A stretch of DNA of 64,000 nucleotides from Symbiodinium natans (GCA_905221605.1 CAJNDS010002078.1:306001-370000), one strand, 5' to 3'. Positions 1 through 13,860 are shown, counted from the first letter of the stretch. Numbers and translations are program-made. The notes: generated by a model not told the origin, from the letters alone.

Positions 1-3000
1 TGACGTAGCATACTGATTGAATTTCAACCGTGAGCCCGGAGGATTGCACTGACAACCAACTAGATTCAAGCTGATGCACCTGCCTTGCACCTTCGGCAGG
101 CCACCTGTCTCGTGGGCCGACGGGACCAGATGCCTCACAGTCTCACAGTGCTCTTCTCTCACATTTATTCGCTTCGTCAGTCGTTGGCTGTGGAATTGGT
201 GGGGGACCTGCGGAGAGCTATGGATGTTGTAAGGATCCCGTGTGGACGAGCCTATGTTTTTGTTGGCTTCGGCCTGCGTGCCAGCTTCAATATTTGGGAA
301 CATTGCAGTTGAATTGTACACATGACACGAGCCTGTAGTCTAAGCCGGGGCATCGTGCGAGGACCGGATCATGGCTCAAAAGTACCCATGACTGGTGGAG
401 CCTGGCCTGCATTGAAAGCAGACTGTCGTAATATGATTAGGTGCGCTCGTTTGATTTATCCCTGACCACCCTGTTCCAACACATCATCAAGCTACAGTCT
501 AGAATCAGAGTCTAGAAACATCCTGTACACCTCCCTATGCCCAAAGTCTGCGTTACCATGCGGGAGTCCTGTGGCGAACATCCCAACCTCCAAAAGAACA
601 GTAGCTGCCAGAACATCCCAAAGCTACTCACTAAGACTCCATGCCATCTGGGCATGCAGGCCTGGCTGACACGGCATTCTTCCGCCCGGCTGGGCGCAGA
701 GGAGGTCGGCCAGGTGGGGATTGTGGCGTTTATTCCAAAAAGTGGAACAGCGACTGTAGACTTGGGATAAACAGCGACTCGTCCGAGCCGTTCGACGATG
801 CATCCCACAAAGCCTTTCTTTTGTGCTGGAGACAAGGTTTCCAGATGGCGAGCTCATGCAAGCCTTCCTCCCAAGGCGTGGCAAATATTCACGGCATGTC
901 TGAGGGTGCGAAGCTAAGATCGAGTTACGCTGGCATTTTGGGCTGGAGAAAAACTACGGTAAAGAAGTAATTGTAAGCGCTTGCGCGCGCCGCAGGAAAG
1001 GAAGGGGAGGGGGGGGGGGGCCCAACGCGATCCCAGGCGGGTCGGTCCCAGACACGTCCCAAAAGAGCCAAGTCCGTACATTTTGGAGCGCCCCCTCTGG
1101 CCGGACCCCCCATGGCAGGCATCGGTTTGCAGCTCCTCCAAGCGATGGGGGGGGGTTCCCACAGGGGTGCATTGGCATGAGGAAGAGGGTTGAATTAGGG
1201 TGAAGGAGACCGGATCCGTGTCTGCTTGTTCAGGCGAATTCGTGTGTATTAGTTCTTAGCATGCTGGGTAGAAAATGTGGCAGGGAGAGTGAAAGCGCGA
1301 ATGTGCAGGCACAAAGCGTTGCTAGGACCTGGAAGCATGTTTGGGTGATGCAATTTCTTTTGCAGCTCTGGGATGGCCATCATCCCTGTCCCAATTCAAT
1401 TGCACAGGCGGTGAGACAGAATCTCCTCAAGCTGCGCCTTTGCCAGCTGGTTTCGCGGCAGAGCTGCTCAGCTTATAGATGCTTATGGCTGGTTCCTGAA
1501 TCGGGTGGGGGCTGAACTTGCATGCTCTACGCTCTCAACCCCGAGCTCGGCGGGTGGTAAAGAAAGACACCGGTGCAAGTGCCCTGCAGTCTGAAGAGGT
1601 CTGCTAGGCAGCTAAGTCACGCTGAAACATACACCCTGAACTCCTAAACCATGCCAATGATCGTAAAGATTTGGGGTTTGCGATCAGCAACGCAACCGTG
1701 CAAGGTGGGTTGGGAAGATGGTCCTTCAGAGTGGCAGCCAGGCGCAGGAGCGACCGAATGCGAATCGTGCAGGTGCTAGGACAAGGAACGTTTGAGGCGT
1801 TCAGGGACATTCCTAGTGCGTGTTCTGCCTGACGACTTACGGCTGCCTTTACGTGTGAAGATGCTACGAAGGAGTCCGAGACACAAGCTTTGGCGGAAGG
1901 CCACGCTGACTTCGTGAGATGTGTTTGTTGAGGTTGTCGTTGCTTCTGGCTTCCTCCTTAGCTCGGGCTCGGCGTTGCAATGGAAGTTTACCAGGAAGCT
2001 CGCGGGACGCCGCAGAATTTTCAACTGCAGCCGCGGAAGCTAACAACTTGCAGTGCCGTGCAGGCCAGCTGATGCCAGGCTCGCCGCGAGCCACAGGCTG
2101 GGCATCTGCCAAGCTCACGCATTCCGCCATCTTCCACCGTCCCACCTCCCCGTAACACACCGTCTAACATCAGGTAGCCAGACAGCTGCATCGACCTCAG
2201 TACGTGTCTCGATGGAGCTCCCAGGCTGAAGTTAAACAGTTAAGAGCGTGTCACACCTCTGTAGCATGCTCTTCCTCTGTGGTATCCTCTGTATCATCCC
2301 TTGACATCCCTTGCGTCCGCAGCTGTCCAGGCATTTTCCTTCCCCGCGAGCATCAGCACACTTGTCGCTTCCCGCCTTCCCTGATCCTGGCATCTTTGGA
2401 TGCACATTGCATGTGCAGCATGATGTGCATCCACTGCGCAAGCCCCAGCACTCAGCGTGTAGCTTTCCCCGAGGCATTTCGGAAGATAGCTCGTCCACTG
2501 CAGGCTCCGTCAAGCAAAGTGTTGCGACAATGCGGGGGCATCCAAGCGTTGCCTGAGACGGCGAAAGATGTTCAGGGGTGTCTAATTTCAGTCAGCCAGT
2601 CATTTTGTCTGGCTTTAGCCGCTTCTCGTGATCGAGGAGGCTCTTGCACGGAGAAGAAGCAGAGTGCCCGTGCTCGAGCCATCGCACCTCGGACCCCAAA
2701 CAGATGTTGCCAAGCGTGCCCGACGACTCAACATGCCAAGCTCACAACACGTACAAGAATGCTCCAACTAGTGTGGAGCTGAGGCACAGTCTGCACGGCG
2801 CTGGCTGCCTGTCTGCCTGTCGACATAGACGACAGAACCATACTAAGCAATTACTGGACTTGTGAATTTCTTTTGTTGACAGACCTTGTTAAGGAAGCAT
2901 CGCGACAGTCCGGAGTCTAATTCAACTGTCAGGAACACGGTATGTCATGGGCCAGGAGTCTTGCAACCGAACCCTTTCCAACTTTTGCCAGTTAGAGTCG

Positions 3001-3445
3001 GTCCCGGAGCCCAGGCTGTGCCAGAGTTGCTGGAGTAGTCTTGCAGGCATGTCAGCCGGCCTTGCATCTCGGCACTCGTTTTCAGATGTGGGACAATCGA
3101 GGGAGCTTTCTTGAAACATTGGGTAACTTCCACTAGTCATGCTGCAACCGCCGACGCGCGATGACACCCGTTGGCGTTGCAGGATATCCTATTCCGAGGT
3201 TGTTTTATCCATCGCCTTGGTCCAGACGATCATATTTCTTTTCATTTTCATCTTCGCTGCTTGAATGCACAATGGGCGAAGTGAAGGAGGGCCTGTTCGA
3301 AGTATTGCCTTGTTGGCAGACCATACTCTCAGGACCTCGTGTTCATCGAGCTACTTGGCCAAAGAAGCGGGAGTGTTGCCCAACGCTCGGCTCCGAGAAG
3401 AGCAAGAGAACACTTGAACACCGTAGACACGCATGCGCATGCACA
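1..3445. other. No gene recognised
   Basis: Six-frame reading shows only short, mutually overlapping open frames with no domain, no convincing splice-bounded exon and no biased composition. A short G run lies at about 1008-1020. Genes with very small exons could be hidden here. Confidence 0.5.
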
Positions 3446-3488
3446 CGCCAACGCCCACGCCCACGCCCACGCCCACGCCCACGCCCAT
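3446..3488. repeat. CCCACG hexanucleotide microsatellite
   Basis: About seven near-perfect CCCACG units. They read as alternating Pro-Thr or His-Ala in forward frames, so nearby apparent proteins with these dipeptides are repeat artefacts. Confidence 0.9.
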
Positions 3489-6311
3489 AAGAATAGTAAC
3501 AGCTTCAGATACAGAAGTCCTGAAAGAAACGTACAGTACGAATTATGCCAGCCCGAAGCATGCACGTCCATCACGAAGTGCGAATCCTCCAGGATGGACC
3601 TGTCCAAAGAGCCTGCAAGGCAAGAAAGGGACTGAGGCAAGAGAGCAAGTTGGCACAATGATGCAATAGTTTTGCTTACAATGTCCGTGCACTGCGAGAT
3701 CAAGAATGCATAGGCCCATCGCGCACTGTTAGTATGAGACGCGCATGCTCGAGAGCCGTGGAACCCGGCCACGTGCCGGAGCATCGCAATCGCATTCGTC
3801 GTGAAATTTGTTGTGGAGAAGTATCAAGCACAAGCGAGCGGCCAGAACTCTAGTAGCTCGAGTATGTTCCCTAGTTCCAGCAGATGCTGCACAAGCCCGA
3901 CCCTGTGCCTGACTGCCTTGCTTGCAGCAAGCAAGACTAGGACTGTGACCCTTGCCCCCAAGGAAGTATGCCAGCTCCAGCTTATCTCGGCACTTCATGC
4001 TGGCAGCTGACTCGTGGCGCACGGGTGAGTTCCAACGCTGCGCGTTTGGTGATCCGACTCGTCACAGCCCTTTGAAGCCCCTGGAACCGCCTGAATACTT
4101 CTTAAACCCAAGGAGGACGCAACGTGCCTGAACAGCCAGCGACTGCCAGCTCTCGCGAACAACATGCTCCCGTCCGAGTGTGCTCGCGAGGTGGTCAGGC
4201 CCCTTCCATGGAAAGCCTTCGACGCTTTACTGTAGCATCCGTGGTGTGTGTGTGTGTGTACATGTTTACCAGCGCAATGGATATACGGAACTTTTTACTG
4301 CACTGTACCTGGCAGAATCTCAAGCAGAACCCCTAGGTGTGCTTCAGGTCATTGTGATATGGCATTCTTTCTTGCGTGTAGCTCGTATAGCATCTGCATA
4401 TTGTAGTATACGATCAAGAATGGCCACGGGCCCTGGCTCGCAGGTCTACATCTCTGGCAGCTTTCAGCATGGGCCCGCCGAACGCCGCCGGGCTTCGCAG
4501 TTGCTACCCGCAGGACGGCCCACAACGCATTGAATGGCAATGACTCGATGTGCATGCTTGGCAGTTGCACAGGATGGACTTGAGGAGGCGTCCTACACCG
4601 AACCTCCGCAGAGAAAAGAGATGAGCTCGTTGTTGACTTGCCTTCAATACCTGAGTTGTAGCGGCTGCAAGCTCTTAGTAACCTGGGATGAAGTTGTGGG
4701 AAGCTGATGACGGGCTTGGCTGGGTGTGATGCCTTGGGAGCTCAGGAGGTTTTCTATGGCCAGGACGAGGATCTGTGCCGCTGGATGCGGAATCCTGGCT
4801 TTGACTTCTTCGTTATCGAGAGGCAGCAGCCCTGCATCTTGGCATAGATAGGCAAGGACAGATTCTGACTTTCCCCTACTGAGATTAGCCTACAAGTGAT
4901 CTCTTGTCTCCCACTGCTCCTTGTTCTGCACATCAATCGGTGCGCACGGAGTACTTGCAACAAAGCAGGCTGAGCAAATCTCATATGTGCTGCTTGTTCA
5001 ACACACAGTTCAATGACCGATTGCTGAGAGTCGGGATTCACAAAGCATTGTTGCCGCCTGTTTTTGCCGGCAGCGAGGTCGGGATTTGCGTATGGAGTGT
5101 TATGGTAGTTTTGCAGTGGTAAAGACCTGCCGAAACCGCCAGCATCTACATGGCGAGCAGCCTGTAGAACATGGTGAAAGAGCTGTCAGGTACACAAGAC
5201 GCATGTTTCTGAAGCACATGTATACTGTTTGGCCGCTGATCCTTTCTTTTTCTCTCCTGAGAAGCGCCCACAATGGTGTACATTCTTGCGGACTGATCTG
5301 TGGTAACTCGCGTAGCACGAGAGTGCAGGTCCACATACTTGTACAGTATATTGTACAGTCATGAGTAGTGAGAGCCTTATGGGTGACTCTCGCGTTCGAG
5401 GCAGTATTTTGGGGCGTGGCACGTCGCTCATCATCAGCAATGCCACGGCATTCTCCCACCGTGTTTCGGATGATTTGCCGCAGGCCCCATGTCTGAGCAG
5501 CGTTTCAGGCAGAATTCGCGATCGGCGACATCCCAGAATCGCGGACCGTGTGCAATTTTGTCTTTGAGCTACCGCGTCGCGTTCCTGAGTTCGTTGCTGC
5601 ATAGTCACGCAGTCCCGGTGCTTCGAGGCTCTTTCGTCTCGTTGCAGTTTCTGCAGCGGCTTGGCGGCTTTCAAGATCATCTACATAAGTCCTTCATTGA
5701 ACGGATGTAATTCTAGCCATAAGACTTAGAACGCCGAATCTTTACCAGCAAGTTGAATATGCCAGTCAAGCTCTGTCTCTGTTGGTCGTTTTTTCAATGG
5801 CTTTACGTTGCATAAAGCTTCGGTCAATGATTCAGATGACACGGATATTTTGTCGATTATGTTTCAAGCTCAAGCCAGAACAGCTGAAAATAGGATGAAG
5901 TTCTCCACGAGGTGATGTCGTGAGTGCTGCGGTGGATTGGGCACGGAAGATGCTCCAGGTTGACGTGTTGGCTGATGCCTCAGGTTGACATTTAGGCCTT
6001 GCAGGGCTTAGGGAGCTTAAGGAGATGCTGCCGGTGGTTAGTGACTGCTGCCTTCGGCTTTACATTGTAAGTTTCGGTACACATCCCGAGCCCTTGAAAC
6101 CGATGGCGACTCACGCACCCTGAGGATTATCGGCTCCCAGCCAAGAACCTTCCAGTGTTTTAAGTGCTGTGTGACGAAAAGTTGTCTGCAGACAAATGTT
6201 TGGGTGATTTTGGGGATCGCCGGGGCTGAGTTTCAAAGCTTAGCTGGGCTGCAACAAGGAGTTGGGAACCCTATCACCCCTCGAGCCCCGAAAGCCTGTA
6301 GCTTCGATCAG
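3489..6311. other. No gene recognised; short GT run
   Basis: Only short open frames. A (GT)n run lies at 4243-4258. A stretch at about 4260-4335 can be read as protein but has no good acceptor. Nothing else is supported. Confidence 0.4.
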
Positions 6312-6371
6312 GTCCACCGGGCCCTAATGTTGACCTCACCGGGCCTTCGTCGCATCGCTGCTGCTTCAATG
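6312..6371 (+). CDS. Candidate exon, unknown protein
   Basis: A 60-nt in-phase block begins after a CAG acceptor followed by G and ends at a GTGACT donor. It reads VHRALMLTSPGLRRIAAASM. No family recognised. It may join the block at 6644. Support is composition and splice sites only. Confidence 0.35.
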
Positions 6372-6643
6372 GTGACTGGGTTTTTTAAGGGTTTCAGGAT
6401 TCAGCTAGGTCTTTACAAGCTTAAGGGATCAGAGGTTTCGCCTGGCCAACTTGCGCTCAGTGCACTCAAAGCCGGAGGTTCGGGGCAAGGTTTGGCAGCA
6501 GAAAGGTTTCCCAGGATCAGTGCATGTTGATGCAGGATGTTCCGACACTGCGTCGTAGTTACAGTAAAGACTCTGACGGCTTGGTTTGCCAGAGGCATTG
6601 GGATCTGCTTGCGCTGTGCTGCTCCTGACTGTGTTTGTCGCAG

Positions 6644-6811
6644 CCTTAGAGTGCGAAATTCTGCCGAATGTCATCAAAGACTTAGCCATGTGTCCCACAT
6701 GTGGCCTACGAATCCATGAGGATGCCTTCACCTTCCTGTCCCTGGCCCTGGAGACGCTGAGACTGCGCAGCATGGGCCTTTTGGCTGGACCTGGGCCATC
6801 AGACTTCACCA
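6644..6811 (+). CDS. Candidate exon with CxxC motif, unknown protein
   Basis: After a CAG acceptor the frame stays open and reads as plausible protein with CPTCGLR near residue 16 followed by a Leu-rich amphipathic stretch. The CxxC could be half of a zinc or redox site. The end is uncertain; a 10-bp duplication (agacttcacc) sits at the 3' border. A long open frame also exists on the opposite strand, so strand is not certain. Confidence 0.35.
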
Positions 6812-9074
6812 GACTTCACCACTTCATCGGACCAGCCTTCTTAGCTTGTTTTCCGATCTTGTCACCTTGGGTGTCGCAGTGACTACCAGCTGGACCAGCT
6901 TCATGAAGGCGATGGGTTACTGGCCGGCTTCGGTTTCTTAGGTTTCTTGTCCCCGAACAAGAACAAAGACTTTCGATGTGGGGGCATGCTGAGGCTTTGT
7001 CGGATCTCCTCTCCGCTTTGCCGTGGTTGCAGCTACGGGCCAGGCGCCACTGGTGTTTTTCTGCATGAAAGTTCTAGTGCCTTGATGCTGTAAACACCAT
7101 TCTGCCGGAAGGTTAGGGAATTAATTAGCTAGGCGCTTTCAGCGCGGGCTTCTGGTGGTAGCATGGTCGGTATACACCCTGAGCCCCCACCTGCCCGGAG
7201 CCTGAGGACCAAAGTCTTGCGCAACCCCTGGCAAGGTTTCTGAGCAGCTGCTCATTCTGGTCTTGCACGCCTTGATCATGGCCGGCATGTCCTTCCAGCT
7301 GGAGCTTGCCAATGACCTTTGTTTGAAGTCACCTTTGTGCGGCCTTATTTCCAGTGCCCCATACAAGCAGCGTCAGTTATCCTCTTTCCCAGCATGCAAG
7401 GATTTTTGGCCCGAGCTGCACTGTACCCGCAGCGCGGAATCGTCTGAGAAACTTGGCTTGCAACGCGCAGTGGCAACTGCTGTCAACGCTTCGACTGCTG
7501 TGACCGTGTCGCCCGAGCGTCGACCAGCTCGTTCCTCATCAGGACGGCCCCGAATGTGTGGCATGAGATGGCTCGCTGGACGGGAACCGCCTTGGTGTTC
7601 TTCGAATCTAGCGCCTGCATTGTGGATGTGCGCGGAACTCTAAGTATTATTGTGGTCCAGCTTGCTTTTCTTGGAGCTGCCCCGTGGAGTGTCACGCAGT
7701 CTGCCCTGCTGCGCCGACAACATGTGTGAAAGATTTACGGAAATATAAGGCTGCCGGCGTTTCCATCTTCTTCGCTCTTGGCATTTTGGGCGGCTACGTG
7801 TACCGATTTCATGGCCTGCTGCCTGCTCGCCCCCTGGGTGCATGGCAAGCAGCTAGGGTCAGGGAACCTAGGCCTAGTCTTTCGCTTCAGGGCTGGTCGT
7901 TGCTTGGCTGATGGAATCTGGATTGCTAACGGCTTAGTTAAACAGTTCAGAGCCAAGTCTATGTCAGAATTGACAGAGTCATTCGCCTGGCCAGGCAAGG
8001 GGTGCGGGTGCTGTGTTCCTCCTGCAGGCTGGGCGACATCCCTGTACAAGCCGGACGTGAGGATGACTCGATTTGCTGCAGCACCGCAGTCCATGTCCGA
8101 TTATAGGCTGGGCCATGGCGCACAAGGAAGCAGCAAAACTGGTTGTTCCAGCCTGTTCATGGCAGGCACGAATTCCTACCAGTGGATGTCATGGCGACCG
8201 AAACCTTGAGGCCTGACCTAGGGAATATGCTGCATAGCTATGCGTAGCCAATCCGGCCGCTGAGCCCTTGGACATTACCATATCTTGGCAACGTTCAAGC
8301 TGAACTTGCTGCTTGCTCTCCCGCCCTATCCTAAGGGCCCCCGCAATTGGCAATTGGCATTGTCCTTTCGGGCTCACAAAGTACTTCTGCGCATGTGCGC
8401 TATTTCAGTCGGGATTTGAAAGGTTGTGTTTTTGTTGTCATTTCGGTTTTTAGCACAGCGCGGGTTCAAAAAGAGAAGAATCGTAGTTCTAGTTGATTTT
8501 GGATTGCTATAACTGTGTCGTTATTTGCCTTATTTGTGTATTCGTGCTGTTGTTGCTCCGTATTTGCGTGCTATTGATTAGCGGGATATGCATTGCTTGT
8601 ATTATTTGTTGCTTCGTTTTGTTGCTTTCAATGGCATGTTTCGTTTGGTGTTAAATGGTTCTGTTTGCTTAAGTAGCGCGGCCGACCCAATCTGTCATGA
8701 CAAAAACTCAAATACCCTCGCTGGACCCCCGATGCCGTGGGGCTGAGCTCTTGCTCTCATGGACCCTAAGCCCCCGCCTTTTGACGCATTGGCCAAGTCT
8801 TTCGCTCCTCCGACCTGGCCTCGGCATCGCTGCATCTATGGGCCACTTGATCCGAACAAAGGTCCGACCTTTTGTGCTTACCTTCTCACGGCGGGTCACA
8901 GGATTCGCCATCTTTCATGGTGAAGCTGAACGCTCTTTGTAACTACTGATCCTGTAGTGGTTCTGACATGTTGAACAAGACGCAAGACTGGCTCAAGGCT
9001 CCTTGCTGTCGTCCTTAACTGCGGCTTCAAGACAATGCAATAGTCACAGCAACGCCTTGCGGCAGTCTCTGCAG
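6812..9074. other. No gene firmly recognised
   Basis: At 7440-7720 all forward frames are open and two read as plausible protein, but frame and strand cannot be decided. Around 8390-8700 the sequence is T-rich and looks non-coding. No repeat above microsatellite size was seen. Confidence 0.35.
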
Positions 9075-9267
9075 GCTTGGCATGCAAACTTGTTCGAGGG
9101 ATTCGTCAATGCTCAACCGGAGATCTTTGTTGCCGTGGATTTTTTTGCCATCGCTGAGGTTTCTGGCACCAGAAGATGAGTTACGCATTCCAGGCCAAAT
9201 CGAAGTCTCACGTGGGCGCTTCTGCTTTTGGGTTTGGACAGGTTGTACAGGGTTCCAACATTAAGGG
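9075..9267 (+). CDS. Candidate coding block, unknown protein
   Basis: Two good coding blocks lie almost end to end. The first (9075-9158) follows GCAG, starts with G and reads AWHANLFEGFVNAQPEIFVA onward to ATCGCTGAG before GT. The second (9173-9267) reads KMSYAFQAKSKSHVGASAFG onward and ends at a strong GTAAGG donor. Only 14 nt separate them, too short for an intron, so one boundary must be wrong or an indel exists. No family recognised. Confidence 0.4.
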
Positions 9268-10439
9268 GTAAGGTTGAGGTGGCAGCGCGGCGCCCGCAGA
9301 GGTTCTGCACGGGCACGACTGCGGGTGAGGGTGTCGCGGTTTTCATTGACTACACCAAGGCTTCGCCAAGGCTTCACATCGCCCGACGTGGGGCAACTCA
9401 CGCTCTCGCCTAGGTGCTGTGCTCATTCCGTGGCCCAAATCGATCCACATGGTGCTCTTGCATCGTTTGAAAATGTTTTAGGCATGTGCTTTCCTCGCGG
9501 TTCTCGTTGTGCATCCGTTCTAGGGCGCATTCTTGGTGGTGTTCCGAATGAGTCCAGTGTGCTCCGAAGTAAAGAACCGTCGCTTTGTTGGCCTTTGAAT
9601 CGGGCCCTTGATACGCCAATGTAGTACGCGAGTGATGTTCGGCAGGCGAGACATGAGATAACAGGACCCAGGAGTTGAAGGAAGACTGGAAGACAGTCGC
9701 ACAGGACCGCCGGCGATGGGAGGCATTGCTGCAGAGGTGGTTGGAGGTGAGTGCTTGAAATTCCCGCTTCGGCGGAAGAGCGCATTCTTGTCAGAACATC
9801 TTCGTCCCCAGGTCGCGGGAAATCGCGATTTGGAAGTCAGCAACTGTATCCCGCTTCCGTGTGTTTGCCACAGTGTGCCTTACGGTGGCCACCGAAGGCG
9901 TCTCTGCGAGACGGAGCTTGGAGCTGCCTTGCCTGTGAGAGAGAGAGAGAGGCATCCTCGGAGATTTCAATGCCATATTGCCGGAGCGATTGCCGCACGA
10001 ACAGCACGTAACGGCCAGGCACATTTGTAGACAGCAGCGCAGGACCTTTCACAGAACCAAGTAGACAATCCACAGCGCTTGTTTGCGCTTTGCCTGGAGG
10101 ATACCCTCCTCCCTATGCAAGCATGGTTCGACAAACTGATAGCTAGACTAGCGGCGTTCCGAGCTTAACCATGATCGTGTCGATGTCAAGTAGTTTGGAC
10201 AACAAGCAATTTTGCTTTATCAGGTACCCTGGTGAGATTCTCGCACGCTTGGTTATTGCAACAGTGCAGAATACCCAGACATATTCTGAGAACAAACGCT
10301 GATTATCCTCTCCGTCAGCTGATCTTTGAACAATCCCCGAACTTATCCCCGAACCGCACACATTGGAAGAGCCCGTAGGCGAGAGCAAGCAAACTAGGAA
10401 CATTTAACTTTCATGCGCCCATGTGCGCAGAGAGCAGAG
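9268..10439. other. No gene recognised
   Basis: Short open frames on both strands; a (GA)n run at about 9940-9950. Nothing else supported. Confidence 0.4.
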
Positions 10440-10553
10440 ATGAACATAGTTCCCGCCGATGCGTCATCCGAAGCTTCGTCACCGAAATCCTCGTCACCGA
10501 AAGCTTCGTCGCCGAAAGCCCCACAATGTAAAGAACAGAATCTAGTTGATCGA
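10440..10553 (+). CDS. Short ORF containing a 15-bp SPK repeat
   Basis: An ATG-started frame encodes MNIVPADAS followed by three or four copies of a Ser-Ser-Pro-Lys-(Ala/Ser) pentapeptide and a stop after LVDR. The repeat is a 15-bp tandem at about 10464-10523 (unit TCACCGAAAGCTTCG with changes). SPK-type repeats occur in histone H1-like tails, but with about 37 residues no function can be assigned, and it may be an exon or chance. Confidence 0.3.
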
Positions 10554-13310
10554 TAGCCTATGCATCTCAATTTTTACAATCCTTCCGCGACTAGAAGCCC
10601 TCCTGACATAAGCAACATGAGTGCGCTGCCATCATTTCCGCAGTAATACCATACAAACACAGATTCTAATCCTTTCCTGATAGCCACGCTTGGAACACAA
10701 TGACTTGTGGCAATTCGAAAGTCCCGAGGTGGGTCGAAGGCTGGAGTGGTACTTACCAGCCCTTCCAGATGACACCAAGACCACCGCATTCACCTCGGAC
10801 TGCGTGAGCTGGAGACTTGGACTGATCTTGTCCACGGGCCGCTGCGGGTCTCACAATTGAAACCTGGAGCCGTTGAAGGTGTTGTCGCAATGCCTCGTTA
10901 GTTCGTGTTGAGAAATCATTGTTTTCCGGAGCTGCCTAGCTCTAAACCCACGCAGAACCACATTGCAGCTCCCAAAACAGAGAGAAAGGGCCATGGTATT
11001 CAATGAAGAGAAGTCTGAGACTGAGACCAAAGGATGACAGTGGCGCGGGCGACGGTGCACAACCTCTCCCTTGCCTGGCTGCTGCTGCCCTTTGGCGGGC
11101 TGCCAGCCCGCGCATCTCTGTATCTGAACGAACGCAACTAGTGCTGCACCAACCACGTCGGCCTGTGCTGAGACAAGTTTCCCGAACCCACCAACACTTG
11201 GTGAACGTCTTCCGGCAACATGCGGCAGCTGCAGTATAGGACATATATTGCTTACCATGGCACTCGCTTCATGGCTGGAGCTCCACTTAGGTATTCTTTG
11301 CGCAGCTGGCAATGATGGTGGCTTGCTCGCATGATGAACTTGGGGCCCGAAACCTGCTGCGGCATTTGCACAGTTCATTGCAAATCAACAAGTTGCGCGG
11401 TACCTCTTTGCTTCAAGACAATTTTTTCGACCTGCTCCTCTTGGCCAAAAGACTACTACACGTAGACGTAGGCTCGTGCTGCGTGTTTCGGAGGCGGCAC
11501 TTCTGCCGACGAAGCAGATGCGCTTATGCAGCACGCTTTGGAGGACTGCACGTCATGGAGCCAATCCGCCTACACGTCTGCGCAGCGCTTGTGCTGGGCT
11601 GGAAGGATACCGGAATCGTCTTGCATGTCTCCGGATGGATGGCGGCTGTGGGCCATTTGGTCCCCCAGCTCCGCACTTATGAGTCTGGCCATTCTGGGCG
11701 TGCATGGGTCCTGTAGTTGATTCGGGGGCAAGCACATGTCCTTCGCCAAGTCTTCCCGAACGCCCCCACTCTGAAAACAGTGGGCCGGCGGACTAGTGCC
11801 TCATGACTTGTGCGCTGCTAGGAGGATGGGACAAACCCAACAAGCCAACACTTGGACCGCTGTCAATATTGCCATTCCAACCTTTGCTTAATTAAGAAAA
11901 GTAGTTAGTCTTTAGAAGCTTTAGAGTGGTATGCACAGGTGACCTTGCTCTTGCTGCTGATGGTCGACTTCCTGGCGCTGGCCCACGATCCCCGCGAGCG
12001 GCTCATTGTGGGCCTTCTGGCCACAGGCATCTCCAAGAACCTATCATTCGGATGATTCGGGGGAGTTCGGGGATGTTCAGGGCAGCTCTCCGCCATTTGG
12101 TTTACGAGTAGGTCTGAGCAGGACGATGCCAGTTTCAACGTGCCAGTGGCGAGCTTTCGTGTACTGGTGGGATAAGCCCAGCCTACGTGACAGATGCTTG
12201 TGATGCCGTCGCAAAGAATGTCAAAGCATGTCGTCAAAAATGAGTCGACGTGATGCCGAAAGATCGTCAAAGAGGATCAAGACTTTCAGCTGTCCAATCT
12301 CATGTCATGTCGCGAAGCCCAGCCTGAAGCAAGCTGCTGAAGGAGCCGTGCTTGCACTGCTGCGTGCGGGTATTTCTCAAGTCCAAGCTGCTTGGACGAA
12401 CAGTGCTTTGGGCCACAGGGCGGATCAAGGTAAATTCAGCAGAACATGCTGTAAGCCGTGTGGGCGTGCGGGGCGACTGCAGACATATCAATGGGCTCTT
12501 CTTCAAGCCAAACCTTGTCACGAGCGGCAGGGCCTGGAATCCTTTCGAAGGCGGCATGGGCTTGTTTCGGACTCAGCCTGCTTTGCATTTGCGCAACACT
12601 GGTATCCGATGGCAGACCTTTTCCCTTGGCAGTGGTGAACGTGAATTGGGCCTACCCCACCCCCCTCCCCCCAACTTCACCGTACTTCCATCACGTCGGA
12701 GTGCACACCTGCACGATACGCCTGAAGTAAATCAAGCTCGGCTATCTCAACTGTCACCATCCCTCAGATTTAGCCTGACATGGGCCCCGCACAACCAACC
12801 CAGGGTCTCGTCCGCTTGACGTTGAGGTCGTAGCGTGCAGCGAGCTGCTGCAGGACAGTTGGTTGGATAAGAAGTGCTTGGGGGTGCAGGTGCAGGAGGC
12901 AATCAACTGTCCAGCCACATCCATGTTCTGTAACTTGTCGCTGCGTGTGAGGATGCCTTGCCTTCAAGGGTGGTGCAGAGTCACACTCGCGCTCAGCTCA
13001 AGACCTATCCCAGGCACACTGCTTCGATCTTCAGCAGTCAGCCTATATCAGCCTCTGTGGCATTGCTGTGGTTTTGCTGTTTGGAACTTGGGTCGGCACT
13101 CGTGCTTCTGCAGCAAGTCCCCAATAGCCATCGCAGAACAGTCGCATCAATGCTAACGACATGTGGAAGGTTGCGGAGCGAAGAGCAGGCAGATGCCCTA
13201 GGCATACGCCCTTGGCATGCAGGCCGGATGCACAAACCACTTCTTCCCACCGTGACCTCTGATGACTCCATTCCCCTCCATCATGCTTCCGGGCTCCGGA
13301 CGTTAGGCAC
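10554..13310. other. No gene firmly recognised
   Basis: The - strand has a 175-codon open frame (10851-11378) with no recognisable domain and competing frames, so I do not call it. A + strand block at about 11470-11620 after GTAG reads as plausible protein but is undecided. A T/C-rich run lies at 12656-12672. Confidence 0.35.
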
Positions 13311-13411
13311 CTGCAGCATGAACTCAGAAGGCGTCTCTGGACCATGCGACTAAGGGTTCGCATGTCCTCGTACATGATGCCTGGACGAACCTTCTTAAAG
13401 CGCAGCATTCC
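13311..13411 (-). CDS. Candidate exon, unknown protein
   Basis: On the - strand an AAG acceptor is followed by G, then a 101-nt block reading GMLRFKKVRPGIMYEDMRTL onward, and it ends at CAG with a GTGCCT donor. Basic and Met-rich; no family recognised. Further possible - strand coding lies on both sides (about 13000-13300 and 13550-13690) but its frame is not resolved. Confidence 0.4.
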
Positions 13412-13860
13412 CTTCAAACTCCATGCTGATCATTCTCTGATGGTCAGGCCCACCCTTTGTGAAGGCCGCTGCTTCGCAACGCCACGAGAAGCTGACCCTG
13501 CTGCCATTACCAGCGAGGTGCGAAGCATCCGGATGCCAGGGGGCTCCTAGACCCTGTGTGCTGCGAAGGTCTGCAGCAAGCGAAGCAAGTGATCCCATGG
13601 ATGAGGAGTGCTTGCTGGGAGCTGAGGATAAACGTGTGTATCCCTGAGAGGCAGCAGTCAATGCATGGACAGAGGATGCACACTTTGCCACATCATGCGT
13701 AAGATTACCCCGAAGCTGCGCTTGAATCCTGCATTTGCCCTACAAAACTCCGGCAACTCCCAGGCCTGGGCTCAGAGGAGATGTCGAACGCGTTGTCTCG
13801 GCCTGTCGTGAGCTCCTGCAGCTGGAATGGGTCAGGAGCGCACCCTCAATGCTTTAAAAG

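Noticed and set aside
10851-11378. 175-codon - strand frame
   Set aside because: No domain, no splice-supported ends, and other frames over the same bases are equally open.
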